From Syncephalis fuscata (lineage: Eukaryota; Zoopagomycota; Zoopagomycetes; Zoopagales; Piptocephalidaceae): a stretch of DNA of 64,000 nucleotides. Of this stretch, positions 38,151-51,600 are shown piece after piece. The position numbers and the translations under genes were made by a program. The DNA lies in the NCBI GenBank assembly GCA_025786725.1, contig JAHLTZ010000037.1, positions 124,001 through 188,000 on the forward strand. Reading direction: 5' to 3'. Within the stretch, counting starts at the first letter, position 1. The number at the start of each line of letters is the position of its first letter. The notes beneath the pieces are model-generated. The model made no database searches. It worked only from the letters and a program-made list of their open reading frames with translations, and was not told the DNA's origin.

Positions 38151-39240
38151 TTATTTATATTTTAATTGTAAATTATTATTCTGTAGCCAATCAACGGTAT
38201 TCTTAAAGGCTGTAATGCGACTTGAACGCTTACAAATGAGTAATTCTACTGTTTGCAAAATCAATTTCAATTTAGCAATAATAATAGTTAATTGTCGTGC
38301 TTCTAGTATCTCAGTCTTTGCTTTGAAGCTAACTTCACTGATGGCTTTTGCATATGTGTCCCAGCTGGATGTATACTTAATTTGCAAATTAGCCAAATCA
38401 CTGTTGGTCAAGATATATATCGAATTGTCTATTGATTCATTATCATAACCGCATGTGTTGTAGCTAATGCCATCAACATTCACTATTTTTTTAAACTTGA
38501 AATAGTTACTTTACTGTTTTCACTTGAATGTAAAGCAATTAAAATATATTAGTCAATAGTTGTTGCCGTTGCTTTACCGGTATTTGAATTTTGATTAACA
38601 AAATATCTATAACAAGCGACTAGTGAGTAAAACATTATTTAAAAAGCGCTTACTTTGCGGCTTCAAGTCTCTATGTACAATACGAGCTTGATATAAATAG
38701 CTGTGCCTAGTAAAGACTACTAAACTGTATTGTTCTATTGCTTAGCAGTTGCCTTTAAGTAACTGGGATATGATTTTATAAATTGGCATAATATTTTCGT
38801 AGATTGACTTTTCTTAGGCATATTATTTAGTGAATCGCCACCAACAAAGCTATAAACAATGCATAATGTATCTTCCTTAGTATTAAACGTATAAAATGCA
38901 CACTGTAATTTTTTTTGATCAATTGAATTAGACTCGGTTAGTGTACTTTAAGCTTTAAATAATGTCTAGTATTTATATTTAGTCGATACAGCTAATGATA
39001 TAATATACTGAATAACACACTGTAGCTTTAAGAGAACACCTTGACTACACTTTACAAAAAACTGGATGGCCATGCCATTTGGCACTAGCAAAACTTGATC
39101 AAGCATTCCTTCAAGCTAATTGATATTAATAAAGCCTCTATTTATACTAGCAAATGTCTAAAAATACCAAGAATAAATTAATATAATAGTTGACTAAGCT
39201 CATTTGCCAATCATCTGTCCAAAACCACCAAAAATCATTT
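38151..39240 (-). pseudogene. Decayed eukaryotic protein kinase relic
   Basis: Kinase landmarks appear in order on the minus strand but in broken frames. They are a Gly-rich-loop-like KMIFGGFGQMIGK then stop (about 39205-39240), a hinge-like TLCIVYSFVGGDSL after a TTACAG acceptor (about 38835-38910), YKIISQLLKG in a shifted frame, and the catalytic loop ARIVHRDLKPQ joining NILL across a GTAAGC/TATAG intron (38653-38607). No DFG motif is found; stops follow. A 110-aa frame at 38151-38483 downstream has protein-like sequence (SSWDTYAKAISEVSFKAKTEILEARQ) but no recognised domain. Several frame changes and stops argue for decay rather than sequencing error alone. Confidence 0.6.
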
Positions 39241-39694
39241 TCGTTTTTTGTAGTTTATTATTTTTACAAGTACTCATTCTGTGCTATATACAATGGCTGT
39301 AAAACATATGCAATACGATACTTGCTTTTTAAAATATTATAATCTATAATAAACCTATTACGATGTGTTTTCAAAATTATCTTTATTGCTTATCAGTTTA
39401 TTTAAAGTATCAACGTGCAACAGGTTAAGTATTGTGTTCAGTTTTATTTGCCCGTTTTCATTATAGCGGTTGCTTATTTTTTCCAAACAAAGAAAGATTA
39501 ATAAAAATTATAATATTATAATAATTTGTCACATTTAAAACGATTAGCAATAATAGCAAACTATTTAGTAATTGAATTAATTAATTATATAATAATAAAC
39601 CAATTTTACAACAATTAATAAATAAACACACTGATTATAATTGAGCATTACTTTATTGCTAATAGCTCAATAGGCGTACACCTGTTGTTGTTGT
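39241..39694. other. Spacer downstream of dynein heavy chain
   Basis: AT-rich; includes the probable 3' UTR of the minus-strand dynein gene. Nothing else seen. Confidence 0.5.
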
Positions 39695-42600
39695 TTAGGA
39701 CCAGGCGACGAGTGAAATACCACGTTGAGCAATAACTGCTCGTTCGGTACCACGCGATGGTAGTCGAACACTAAAGAGCAATTCACTACGATCGCTATTA
39801 AGATAGACAGGTAGAACCACCGATGTACTGTCTGGCGCTAGGGCATCCGATTTACGTATCCAGCGGATTTGTGATGCAGCCAACTTGGTTGATGGCTCTT
39901 TAGCCAGTTGTACGCCGTTGTCCTCTTGCCAGCGTGCACCTTCCATGCTTAGACCGGAGACGGCAAAGGCATTCATATCACTTGGCTCGACATATTCCAA
40001 ATCAAGTTCCATTTGTAACTCTTCAAGTGACCAGTTATTACGTTGGGCCACCACTTGTCGAGTAGCCGTAACGAAAGCTTCTGGAATAAATAGACCACCA
40101 AGCCATATTTGACCCAAGGCCATTTCACCTTCGGCCTCGGCAATGTTCGTTACTTGTTGAAGACGTACATTTAGATCGGCCACCCATTGGGTAAGTGTCG
40201 TTTGTTTAGAGACAGTGTAGCGACGCCAGTGATTTGGAATAAGTCCCTTGGTAAAGCAATTCATCAACATACGTAAATGATTCGTTTGTTTAAGTTGGCC
40301 TTCACAAACAAGCTTAAGATCGGCAAGATCTTGTTGGATAGATGCGAGAAGTGAACGACCAATCTGGTTTTCACGATCAAATACTCGGAATAATGGATTT
40401 TTGATACTTTCGGCTGTACGTGGCAATTTCGGTACCGAAGCTGGTAACATTTGTTGCCAGTTTTGTACATTGGCATAGAGAGCACGCATCCAGCCTGGCT
40501 GTTGCGATCCAGCGGCGCGTGGACCTGAACTGTCCGATTCCAACTCTTCATCATCGGCCAAACTTTGCATACGACGAACCTTTGAAAGTAATGTATGTCC
40601 TAAATAGCAAAATAGTATTAATATCATTTATGATGATTTAAATACCATTGCTTACCTTTAGTCGTTAATAGGACACGTTCAGCATTGGCCGGCAATCCAA
40701 GCCATGAAGGCGGTTCGCGTTCCGGCAACTTATTGACCCAATCCAAAAAGTGTTCCATCTTTGTACCTTCTGGAATGGTGATCGGTTTACCATCATCGCC
40801 CGTATGAACCAAAGCAAAGTCAAGATCGTAGCTCGATGGTGTAAATAGCGTATTAACGAATGAATCCAATAATTTTTGATCAAATTCATTATCGATACGA
40901 CCACCGTAGACCGATTCACTCAACAGCGTACGAATAGCATCCCATGGAATCTTTTCTGGTGAAATATTGGCTCGACCTTGAGCAACCACATCCAACCAAC
41001 TATCGATGGTATTCAATGCACAGTCTTGATCCGAATCGTTAAATTCATAAATCTTTGTCCAACCTAATGGTACGTAGCGTAGACGTTCCTGCACCGTTGC
41101 GTGTAACCAGGCCAGCAAGAAGTAGAGACGAGCTCGCTCAGTTGGCCCTTTGTTAAGACGTGCAGCAGGAATACCACGTAGCGAGTCGTGTAGATTTGCC
41201 TTAATACCTGGTGGTGGTTCAAATAGCAATACACGCGACATACGCAGTAGATTGACTGGTACTTTAGGATTCGTTTCCATTGTAAGGAAGAGACGGAACG
41301 ATCTATTTGGTTTCAAGCTATGTAGTCGCTTCTCGAGTTGACCCAACCATGATGGTGCTAAATGTACATTCTTTAACAACACCCATGTACCCGTCTTCAT
41401 CGCCGAGGTAATAGCCTGATCGGCCAGTGTAAAGCCTTCGGCTGAACCCATAGCCACTGACACACATCGCACATTTGCTTCAGATGCTAGATTATCCACT
41501 CGATAACTTGCATCATAGCCAGGAATTGAGCAAAGTGCCACTGGTGTACCAGCCTTCACTTCTTCCAATACCAAGCTTTTAAAGTTCAATTCAGATTGAT
41601 TAACAAAGCTTTCATCGAATACTGATTGAACGAAAAGAGAAGCAGCCGGTAACATACGATCTGGTCGCATGCACTTAATAATCAACAAACGTCTAAACAA
41701 GTTAACCGGCGAATCTAAAAGAAAAGATAACAAACAGTATTAATAACAATAGCATTAATACTATCATACTATTCTGTTATTACTTACCGGCATCCATTGG
41801 TCCATCCCAGCACATAGGCACACATTGTTCAGGCTCATTACTTTCCAATAATGTTTCCCATGCTGGCTCGTTATCACCAATATGTTCAATAATGTTACGG
41901 AAACAAGGTAATTTGACGTATTCACGTATACGCGCTGCTTTTTCCTCGTTAAATAGGCCAGAAGGTAAACCAATCTCTGCGGCCGACACACTACCTGTAG
42001 GTACCATATCACCACCACCACCTAGCAAGAACTCGTATTCGGCATCTTCTGCTTGGAATGGTGTGCCACGTGTCTTAATTTGTGCCAATACCATAGCAAA
42101 GGTCAAATGGTCTTCGTGTAGCAGTGTATGGGCCACGCGCTGATATGTCACGTTAAATAGATCACGGGCCAGTACTTCTAAGCGTGAATCTGGATCTGTT
42201 AATGATTTAAGATTTGGATTCTCATTTAGAGTGTAATTAAAGATATCATAGAAGAAATCCAATGAGAACTGATAAAAGTGATGCAATAAATTCAACTGCT
42301 CCATAACAAAGTAAAGTGAACTACACGCTTGAGCCAATGGCGTATAAATCTTTGTCGTGGCATCCACTTCTTGCATAATACTATCCGTCTCTTCCACTTT
42401 GCGTGATACTTCGGCCGCTTCTTTCTTCAATGTCTCGAGTGTAGTAATAATATTATCGTCATCGAGAATATTACCCGTCGTCTCACTAAGCGCTTGCAAT
42501 AGCGACTTCTCCAAATGACGTAAACGTAATTTGAATTCGCCTTGCAGCTTAATCAAATCGGTACGCTTCTTGTCCACGTCTGGTCGCTCCACCTTCAATA

Positions 42601-45600
42601 CCTTGTTCAAACACTGGCTTTGTAAACTACTACGTGTTACCGTAAAGTTAACAAATGTAACACGACTGCACACGTCAGGCGGGAAGTTCACCGATGGATC
42701 ACGTGTCGATAAGAAGAGCGTAAAGCTGGGTGAAAAGTCAATGTCTTGTCCACCCAAGCGAATAAGTACACGACCACCCGTACGGCGTAATTCCTTATTA
42801 AGTACCGGATTAAGAATAGGATCAAGATTTTCCACGTCTTGAATAAGCAGCGGATTACCAAAACGTAATGCACTTTCCAAGTTCTTAAGGAAAGCATCAT
42901 CAAGGAAACTAGTCACGGTAATCTTACGATCCTTGTATTCATTTACCAAGAAAGCCGTGGCTTGTCCCGATGGATCAATAATCAGCGGATACCTGTTGAA
43001 TCGTTTAAGCATAATGGCATTTTCGGTACACAGATCATCGGCCGGTAGTGAGTTAGCCTGCCAGCCCAGCCGTTCATCGGCACTCGACAAGTATTCGTAA
43101 GTGACAGATCCTTCTTAAACGATATATTCGACTTGATAAGGTGATCGATCCAATGATTACATAGCAGTTCACGATAATGTTGGTCAAAGTAGCCGCCATA
43201 AGCCATAAAAGCGGCAGATAGCAATACATCACCAACAATGGTGGCCATTTGTGTCTCGAATGTTTGACTGCCGGCTTCCCAACGTTCCTTTTCGGATGAC
43301 AAACTATCAAGCAACATGACACTTCGATCGACCTTCGACTTGACACGTTCCATTTCCAGTTTAATGGCTTGTACTTCACTGATTAACATGGCGTATTCAT
43401 CCTTGTACCGAGCAATACTGGCTTCTAATTCACCAATCATCTTTTCAATAGACGCGGCTTGTACCTTAGTATCTTCGGCACTCTGTTCCAAGTCATACAC
43501 TTCCTGACGTAGTGGACCAACTCTATCGAGGATTTCTGAATAATTCACCTGAGCAATGACCCATTTAACAAGTGGACCACAAGCACGCGATGCACGATCC
43601 ACAACTTCAAAGTTGTAATTAGCATTACTTAAATAGTCACGCTTCATCTTTTCACGTAATGATCGTTGCATACGGCCTTCTGTGTCATAATTCAAAATAC
43701 TTGAAATAAAGTCATCACGACGTAGAATTTGTTGGATAGTACGCCAATCACTAAACTTATGACCTAATAGTGTGCACACCGATTCCATAGCCAGTTTAAC
43801 GGGTACAGGTGGATTGGCCATAGAACGTACTTCCGTCAATTGATTACGCTTGATACCACTGACGGCGCTTTGGGCCTCTTCTACAGCTGGTTCAGCATTG
43901 GCCAAGTCGTGCATTACTACTCGACGGCGTTCTTCAATCTCTTTATTCTGCACATTCAATGCTTCTTGAATTTAATAGAGGCTGTTTTCTTTTGTTCAGC
44001 TTCTTGTTGATCGGCCACCATCTTCTTTAGCTTTTCATTAGCCTCTCTATTCTTGGCTTCCAGCTCATTATTCTTAATAGCTAGACTCTTACGTAGTTCT
44101 TCTACTTGCACCACGGTATCGCGCAACTTTTCCAAACCAATATTTAAATGGCGCTGTTGTTCTTCCAAATCATCGCGCTTCTCATTAAATAGTCGTACAT
44201 AATGATTAATAAAGTCGAGGAAGTGACGTGGTGTAGCATAGTTGTATCGGCCTTGTCGCTTACTAACCTTGGCATTAATCTCATACAACGATTGATGTAC
44301 ATAGACGAATGCATTAACAATAGCATCGCGATAAGTAGGTGGCATTGGCAGGTCACGATAGGCAATTTGCAGCGTATTCGGTGCCGTGTATAATGGCTGA
44401 TCCAAGTCAAGGTTATTAGTAAATTCCTTGCCGACTTGGAAGAAGGCTTGATCGGACCAGTCACCGAACCAATCAAGTACACATCGATTGAACAAGGCCG
44501 GCGAAGTGGCAGCACGTGAACTAAGACCGCCTTCAGGTGGATTCATAGTAAATACAACGTGCAGATTCTTCATTACTTGATGAGTGAACCATTTATAAAG
44601 TTCATCATGTGAATCAAGCATCAATCCTTCTTTCTGTGCACCTTCTTTACACTGAGTCATTAAGGCTGAGTATTCATCACCTTCGAATAGACCAGGTACT
44701 TCAGCATTGGCCAATAGCGTATTCATACGTTCAAGGAAACCAGAGTCAAGTACATTGGATTCATCCATAATAAAACAAATCTTTTCACTCTTACAACCAG
44801 CACGTCGTAGTACAGTACGCAAATCTTCGTCAAAGTCATCACCGGTATATTTGTTATGAGCCTTAATCTGGAATACACTAAGACCATTCATCCAAGCACA
44901 GAATCTAGATAATGTAGTCTAAAAAGTATTATTAAATGTTAGTAAATATATATATATATATTAATTAATTAATATTTTTACTTACTTTACCAGATCCAGA
45001 TACACCAATTAACAACAAGTGACCCTGCATTTGTCGGAATACTCGATCAATACGTAATACGTGTTCGAGCACATCATTGAATAGTACAAGTGGCACATCC
45101 AATTCTTCTTCATAAAACACTTTAAGACGCGCTTTAACAAAGTCGCGTAATTCTTCTCGTTCAACAGGAATATAATCCTTTGATAGCCAGGTTGAATAGA
45201 GAATGGGTCGATATAGTGATTCATTCTGATTAATACCTGGGAAGTGACGCATCGCTACTTGATCGATATTATCATCGGTCCATTTACGTTCATCTTCAGT
45301 TACTAAACGATCCTGGAATAGACGTAATGCTTCATGGGCCCATATACGCACTAGTCCTTCAACACTAAGCGTTTCTAGTGGTTTAATCGCTTCAAATATA
45401 CCACGCATCCATCGCGTTAATTCACGCGGTGAATAGATATAATGGGCTTGATTATCTGGCGTGAAATGCTTTTGTGACATTAAATAAAATTCAACCATTG
45501 CATTCGTTAATGGTTCAGCATAACCACGTAAAGTAGGTACTACTTTAAGCATAGCTCGTGTAAATGTACCATAAATTTGTCGTAATGAAATCTCTCCTGG

Positions 45601-48600
45601 ATAATCAACCATAACGAGTGGTGAATGACGTAAGAATCGATGCGATAATGGTACACGACCTGGATCTGTAGGTGGATTACAAGCACCTACAAATTGGATA
45701 CGTTCCAGTGATACCCATGCCTTATCGGTGGTACGCCAAAAGCCATTACATTCAATTAATTGACGCAAGAATGAAATGACGCGTTGCGTGGCATATTTAT
45801 CGGTGGCCGGCAAGTTAATCTCATCACAAAATACCACTAGCCATTTGCCAATAAGTATAGGGGACAATATAACACCATTTGGCGTCTTTCGGTATTCACA
45901 ATACTGTTCAAAGGTCTTTAGAATAAGCTCTGGCGTAGTGGCACTGGAGAAGTTAAGGCCCACAACTTCCATATCGGGTAATTTACGCAGTGCACTAAAT
46001 AGCGTCATTGTTTTACCTGAACCAGGTGGACCACACAACATTAGTGGTTTATGTTCAGACAACCACGAGTAGAGTACTTCTTCATGTCGAACAGTATCCA
46101 TCGTTGGAATAACGACGTCTGCCTGTGATACAGTTTGGGTCTCGATTTCAATAGTGGGTACTTTGCCTTCCCATGCCGACCATTCCGCTGTCTTGACATC
46201 AACGTCATAGTCAAGCACTGATCCACCGACGGATGGTAGTTCAATGGTGGTAATACCGCGTATATATTCACCAAGTTGAGCACGGATATCTAATTTACCA
46301 TCACCGGAGAAACTCCAGATAATAGAGTAGATAAGTCGGCGTGATACATAGTTCTCTAGATGTTCAGCCGCCATAGGGAAATCAACGTGCTGTGAATTGT
46401 ATTCAACAATATTGCGGATGGTCTTGTTCAATAGTGAGAACAGTGTAGTCATCACACGCATACGAGTAAAGTCCATAATGTGTACCAGTGTATTGGCATA
46501 AGCAAGTGATTTAGCAATAATACCATCCAATGTAAAGTGTGTTTCAAGTACATTGGCCACTGCTCGCTGTACAACCATGGCGGGTGTCATCGATGGATCA
46601 TCAACGTCTTTTCTACGCGAAGCAGATACATTCATATCTTCATCGACATCATCTAGTGGATCGGCAAGAATAGTCTCAAGGTAATGGCTGAATATCATCG
46701 GTAGAGTGACAACCTCTTCACTGAACCACACCATACCACAACGACTAACAGTAGCAAGTGTGGCGTATTTCAAGTTTTCAACTTCAAACATAATACGGAC
46801 ATTTGGAGGAAGACCGAGACGTTCACCATTAGGCAGCGTTAATAGTCGATTGTCATCAAGGACACTATTCAAATTTTCTACCCATTCTGGATCGACATCG
46901 CCGTCAAAGATGATCCAGTGACGTTTGGTGCTTTCACCACGCACATTATCGACGATTTTACGTAGAATATGCGTAAATAGACCATCAGTCCATTCACGAG
47001 TAGTTGGGTCGAGTGTGCCATAAAGTAATTCTTTAGACATGGCCTTGGGATCAATGACATAAGAAACGCCTTCAACGCTTTCAACGCGTTCCATGGCTTC
47101 AAGTAGGATTTGCCAGGCCTTGGATTTACCAGAACCAGATGGACCGACCATCATTAGACCGTGATTAATATTTTGGATTTGATAGACCTGTAGTACTTTC
47201 TCCATCCATAAATCACCGGCCAATAAATGGCGTTCTTTACAAACGTTTTTGATTTCAACACGTAACTTGTCAAGATCAACTGGTTTGTAATCGACACCAG
47301 GGAACACATCCGACAACAGACTATAACAAACAAGTAAATATATAAATAGATATTAGTATCATCTATCATTAATAATACAAACTTACCTTTGAAGCAGTGG
47401 AATGTCATCGGCTACTAGTTTTGGCACCATGGTTTCACGTATACTTTGAATAAGGATTTCTTGTTCCGATGTACCTTCTGACATTTGTTCTACGCCACCA
47501 TCGGCTACATTGCCTGATTCGAGGGCAGCACGCATACTTTGTAAACGGTCTCGTTTCAAGTTACCGGCTGTAACGAGCACACTCTTAAGGGCACGTAATC
47601 CAAAGTCATAATGAGACTGTGGCGATAATTGTTCGGAACATAGATTGAATAGCGGTACAACCTTGGAAGCGAGCAATTCAGCAGTACGGAAACCTTGGGA
47701 GTAAAGCATGACTTGGGCAATTAATTCACGATCTGGCTTGGTCATGGCCATACTACGGAACAATTTCTTCAAGTTATCTGGTAAATTGGAACGACCAGCA
47801 TAGCCAGGATTCATAGTAATAAAGATACCTAGTAATAATAAATAAATATTGTTAGTATTAATACGGCAACATAACAATAACACTATTATTAATTATTATT
47901 ATTATTAATTACTTACCGGTATCGGCATTAATCTTTATATTCTTTTCAACTATTTCGACTTCATGATTTGGATTGGTTCTCAATTCCTTAAGTCCCAATT
48001 GAATACTTTGTACTTGTTGTGATACAGCACTTAAAATACGTTCTTCCAATCGATTGAATTCATCGAAACAGCCCCATGCACCAACCATACATAGACCAAC
48101 AAAAATACGACCCATAGCTTGGAAATCGAATGTTTCATCACAACAAAAGACAAGAACAAATCGACCCAATTGGACACCAAGTGCCTTGACCGATTCAGTT
48201 TTACTATTAATCATTATTAGTGGTAGTATTGAAACAATAATCTATTAAACTTACCCTGTACCGGCTGGTCCAAATGGTGAACCACCTAGACGACCTTCCA
48301 ATGCTTGGGTCAATGTTAAATAGCAACGATCGGTCAATGGCGTCTGTACTAGACGATCTGGTACACCAAGATATTCATAGCCGTAGTAGAAGGTGGCATT
48401 GGCCATATGAATACTTAAGCGTTGCAATGGATTATCAACGCTGGCTGAATAGTAAAAGCGCATTTGATACAACCAGTTGAAGTCTTTAGTTGAACGAACT
48501 TGATCACGAATCATTAAACGGATGACATCACGTTGATGTACAAGTTCAGTGATAAGATGTTCGCATTTACAACGTTTAATAGCTGGTAAATTAGTTAATA

Positions 48601-51600
48601 CCGTATCAGCCAATAAATTAAGACCTCTTGCTACCACTTGCAATGCTTCGTTTAATGGTTCAGCCAAATCATTGGCATTACTATTGGCCGGTAGCTCAGA
48701 TATGGTAGCAAGTGCCTTTTCGACCGACTGAGTCCATACCGCTTGAGCGGCTAATACGACTAATTGAGCTGGATAGCGATCAATCCATTCCAAGAATGCA
48801 TCACGGCCTAGTTCAGCACCAAGGAAGAACGTGCTCATTTCAACGACAGCTTCGCCAAGTAGCAATGCTAATGACATACGCATTTCCTTCTCCAACAAGG
48901 CAAGCCAGTCATTAATCTTCTCATTGTCTTTGATAGAGACTGGTGTACGGAACAGCACTTCTTCGCCTTCACGGGATGACATACCAAGAATAGTCGATAG
49001 ATCTTCACTTAGTACAATGCTATTAATACCGGCAAACATCTTCTTGAAATGTTTTTGAATACGCATAATATCCTTGCTATTACCAATGATTTCCAGTAAA
49101 TCTTCATCGCCAACAAAGTAGAACCGAGGGAAGCTGGATCGTTCACGTTCCAAGTATTCACCTAATGCCTTTTGTATTTTGCTCAATAGATCGGCCAATC
49201 GTTCAAGTGACTTTTGGATATTCTGGATATTAAGAATATCAAGCACAAATGGTGACTTGTACACCTTCTTCATCACCGTTAAGAATTCAGTATTGATATT
49301 TTGGAATCGAGATGATTCAACTGGCATAAGATGTTTGATGGCTGCACTGCCTGCAAAGATACCTTCCAAGTTGGCCCATTGTCGTTGTACATCAATCCAG
49401 ACATCGAATAGAACGTGGATTCTATTTAGCTTTTCCTCCCAGCTAGATGCTTCTTCTTCAAATACTTTGTAATAAGGTGAAAGTCTCATAGCTTGTAGTG
49501 AATTTAAATGTTCACCACACTTGGCAAATAGTTCATCCCAACCTTTGATCAATCGACATCTAAATTTCATTTTATATATTAATATTTGTCCATCCATCCA
49601 TCTATTTATCTATATCAATATAGTAACGCTTACTTGTTTTGGAAATTGACCAGTTCTAATACGTAATTGGTCCATGTTTCTTTAACTTGCTTCAAAAATT
49701 CTTCAAGGGCCATTTCACCTTGAGCACCGGTAATTACTTCACGTACTATGGCTTCATTGCGTTTGAGATCAAAGTCCCACAAGTGGCCAACGGTCATTTC
49801 AGATAATAAAATGGTTTTATCTGTACGTAGCATTTTAAATAATTGACGCCAATGCCGTTCACGTAAAGCATCGGATTTCAATTCAGTTAATAGTACATTA
49901 ACTTTGATATAGCCACGAATAGTTTCTTGCATGTATTCAAAGGCGGCATATTGACGCATACGATTGGGCATTTCTTTGGTTGAAGTCATGAGATTGTTAA
50001 GTTGCTCACGTACTTTACGTGGCACGACACTGGTCCATAGTGTGTCTTTAATTTCATAAACCGATTGCCATACGTTGGATAAGGCAGACCATACTGATTT
50101 AAGATCGCGTAATTCTTCAAGTACCGGTTCAAGTCGGTTGTCGCTGGTTAACTCAAGATCGAGTGCTTCTTTAGCGCGGCATAGGGCGTCATATTCATCC
50201 TTGGATCGAGTAACACGGCCTTCGAAGATGTTAAGCGTGTTGGTGGCAATGTCTGGTTTGATATCGCCTTGGACTGGCTTGTTGGACTCCCATTCACCAA
50301 CAAGAGCACGAATCTTTTCTTCAATAATTTTATCTTCAGCAATGATCTTCATTTGTAGACCAGCTAATCCAATTGTAAGTATTTGTCTGTTATATACAGA
50401 TATATAGATATGGATATTATTATATCCACCATTACTTACCAACTTGTTCTTGAATAGCGTTGTTTTTACGCGTTAAAATTTCATTAAAAGCACTCCATTC
50501 GCCTTCAATTTGATCGACATAAAGCCAATCATTTGAAAATTGGTAGCGTTGTCGTTCAAGCGTCTTTTGACCTTGGCGGAATAGTTCAACATCAACGGTC
50601 CACTTGTTAACCTTCTTCTTCAAGTCTTGCAACAGCGTAATAAATGACACTGCTTCACTAGTGGCTGCACTATCGACAGAGTGCTGTTCAAGGTCAAATC
50701 GAGCCTTTGATACTGAAGAATGGAATTCACGCATGCCATTGCCAAGCATAGCACCAAACTTGTTAAGCAATTCACGTTGCCATGAATCATATTTGGCATT
50801 AACTTTGCTTTGCACTTGTTCATAGTCAATGATCATTGGGCCAAATGATTTTTCTGTTTCGGCATTATCAAATGTGCCACGGGCCTTTTTAATCTCTAGC
50901 AAGATTTGTTGCCATTGAGCAAGATCATCACCAAGACGGGTTTGTACGTAATTTGATTCCAAATCCCATAATGATTGATATTGAAGCCAGATGTTCACAT
51001 ATTCACTGACTTGTTTAACCTTATTTTCAATCATTTCATAGACTCGTTCTAACGAATCATCGCCCATACGCATCAATAGACTGGCGTATGTTTGATCTTG
51101 ATCAGTTAGACCGTGGATATTAAGGCCAAGATCGTAGCGTGTACTTTGAACACGCGGTAAATGGCATACAATGGCCAACCATGAGTGAAGTTGATTGTAC
51201 CAACTGGCACGGGCCTGTTCAATAGGCGGATCCAGATACATGACTTGATTGCGAATACGGATTTCATGAACGAGTACTTTAAGTGCTGGTTTGGCTGCAT
51301 CAACTTCGGCAGCCTCGGTGTCATCATCGGCAGTTAAGCCACGACGACGCTGCTTCTTCTTGTTGATAAGTTCACGTTCCAGATTATCGTCTTCACTGGC
51401 ATTCTGGAATTCATGCATCCATACTTTAACCGCTTGTTGTAGGCGGGCATTAAGCACCGATTCAACTTTACGATCAAGTGCAGCGACCCAATTGCCAAGG
51501 TTAGAATAGCCTTCAAGATTGAGACGATCAACAAGCTTCTGAATACGGTCGAGTAATTCGGTCAACTTCTCACTATTGTAGACACAATGCTGCAATTCTT

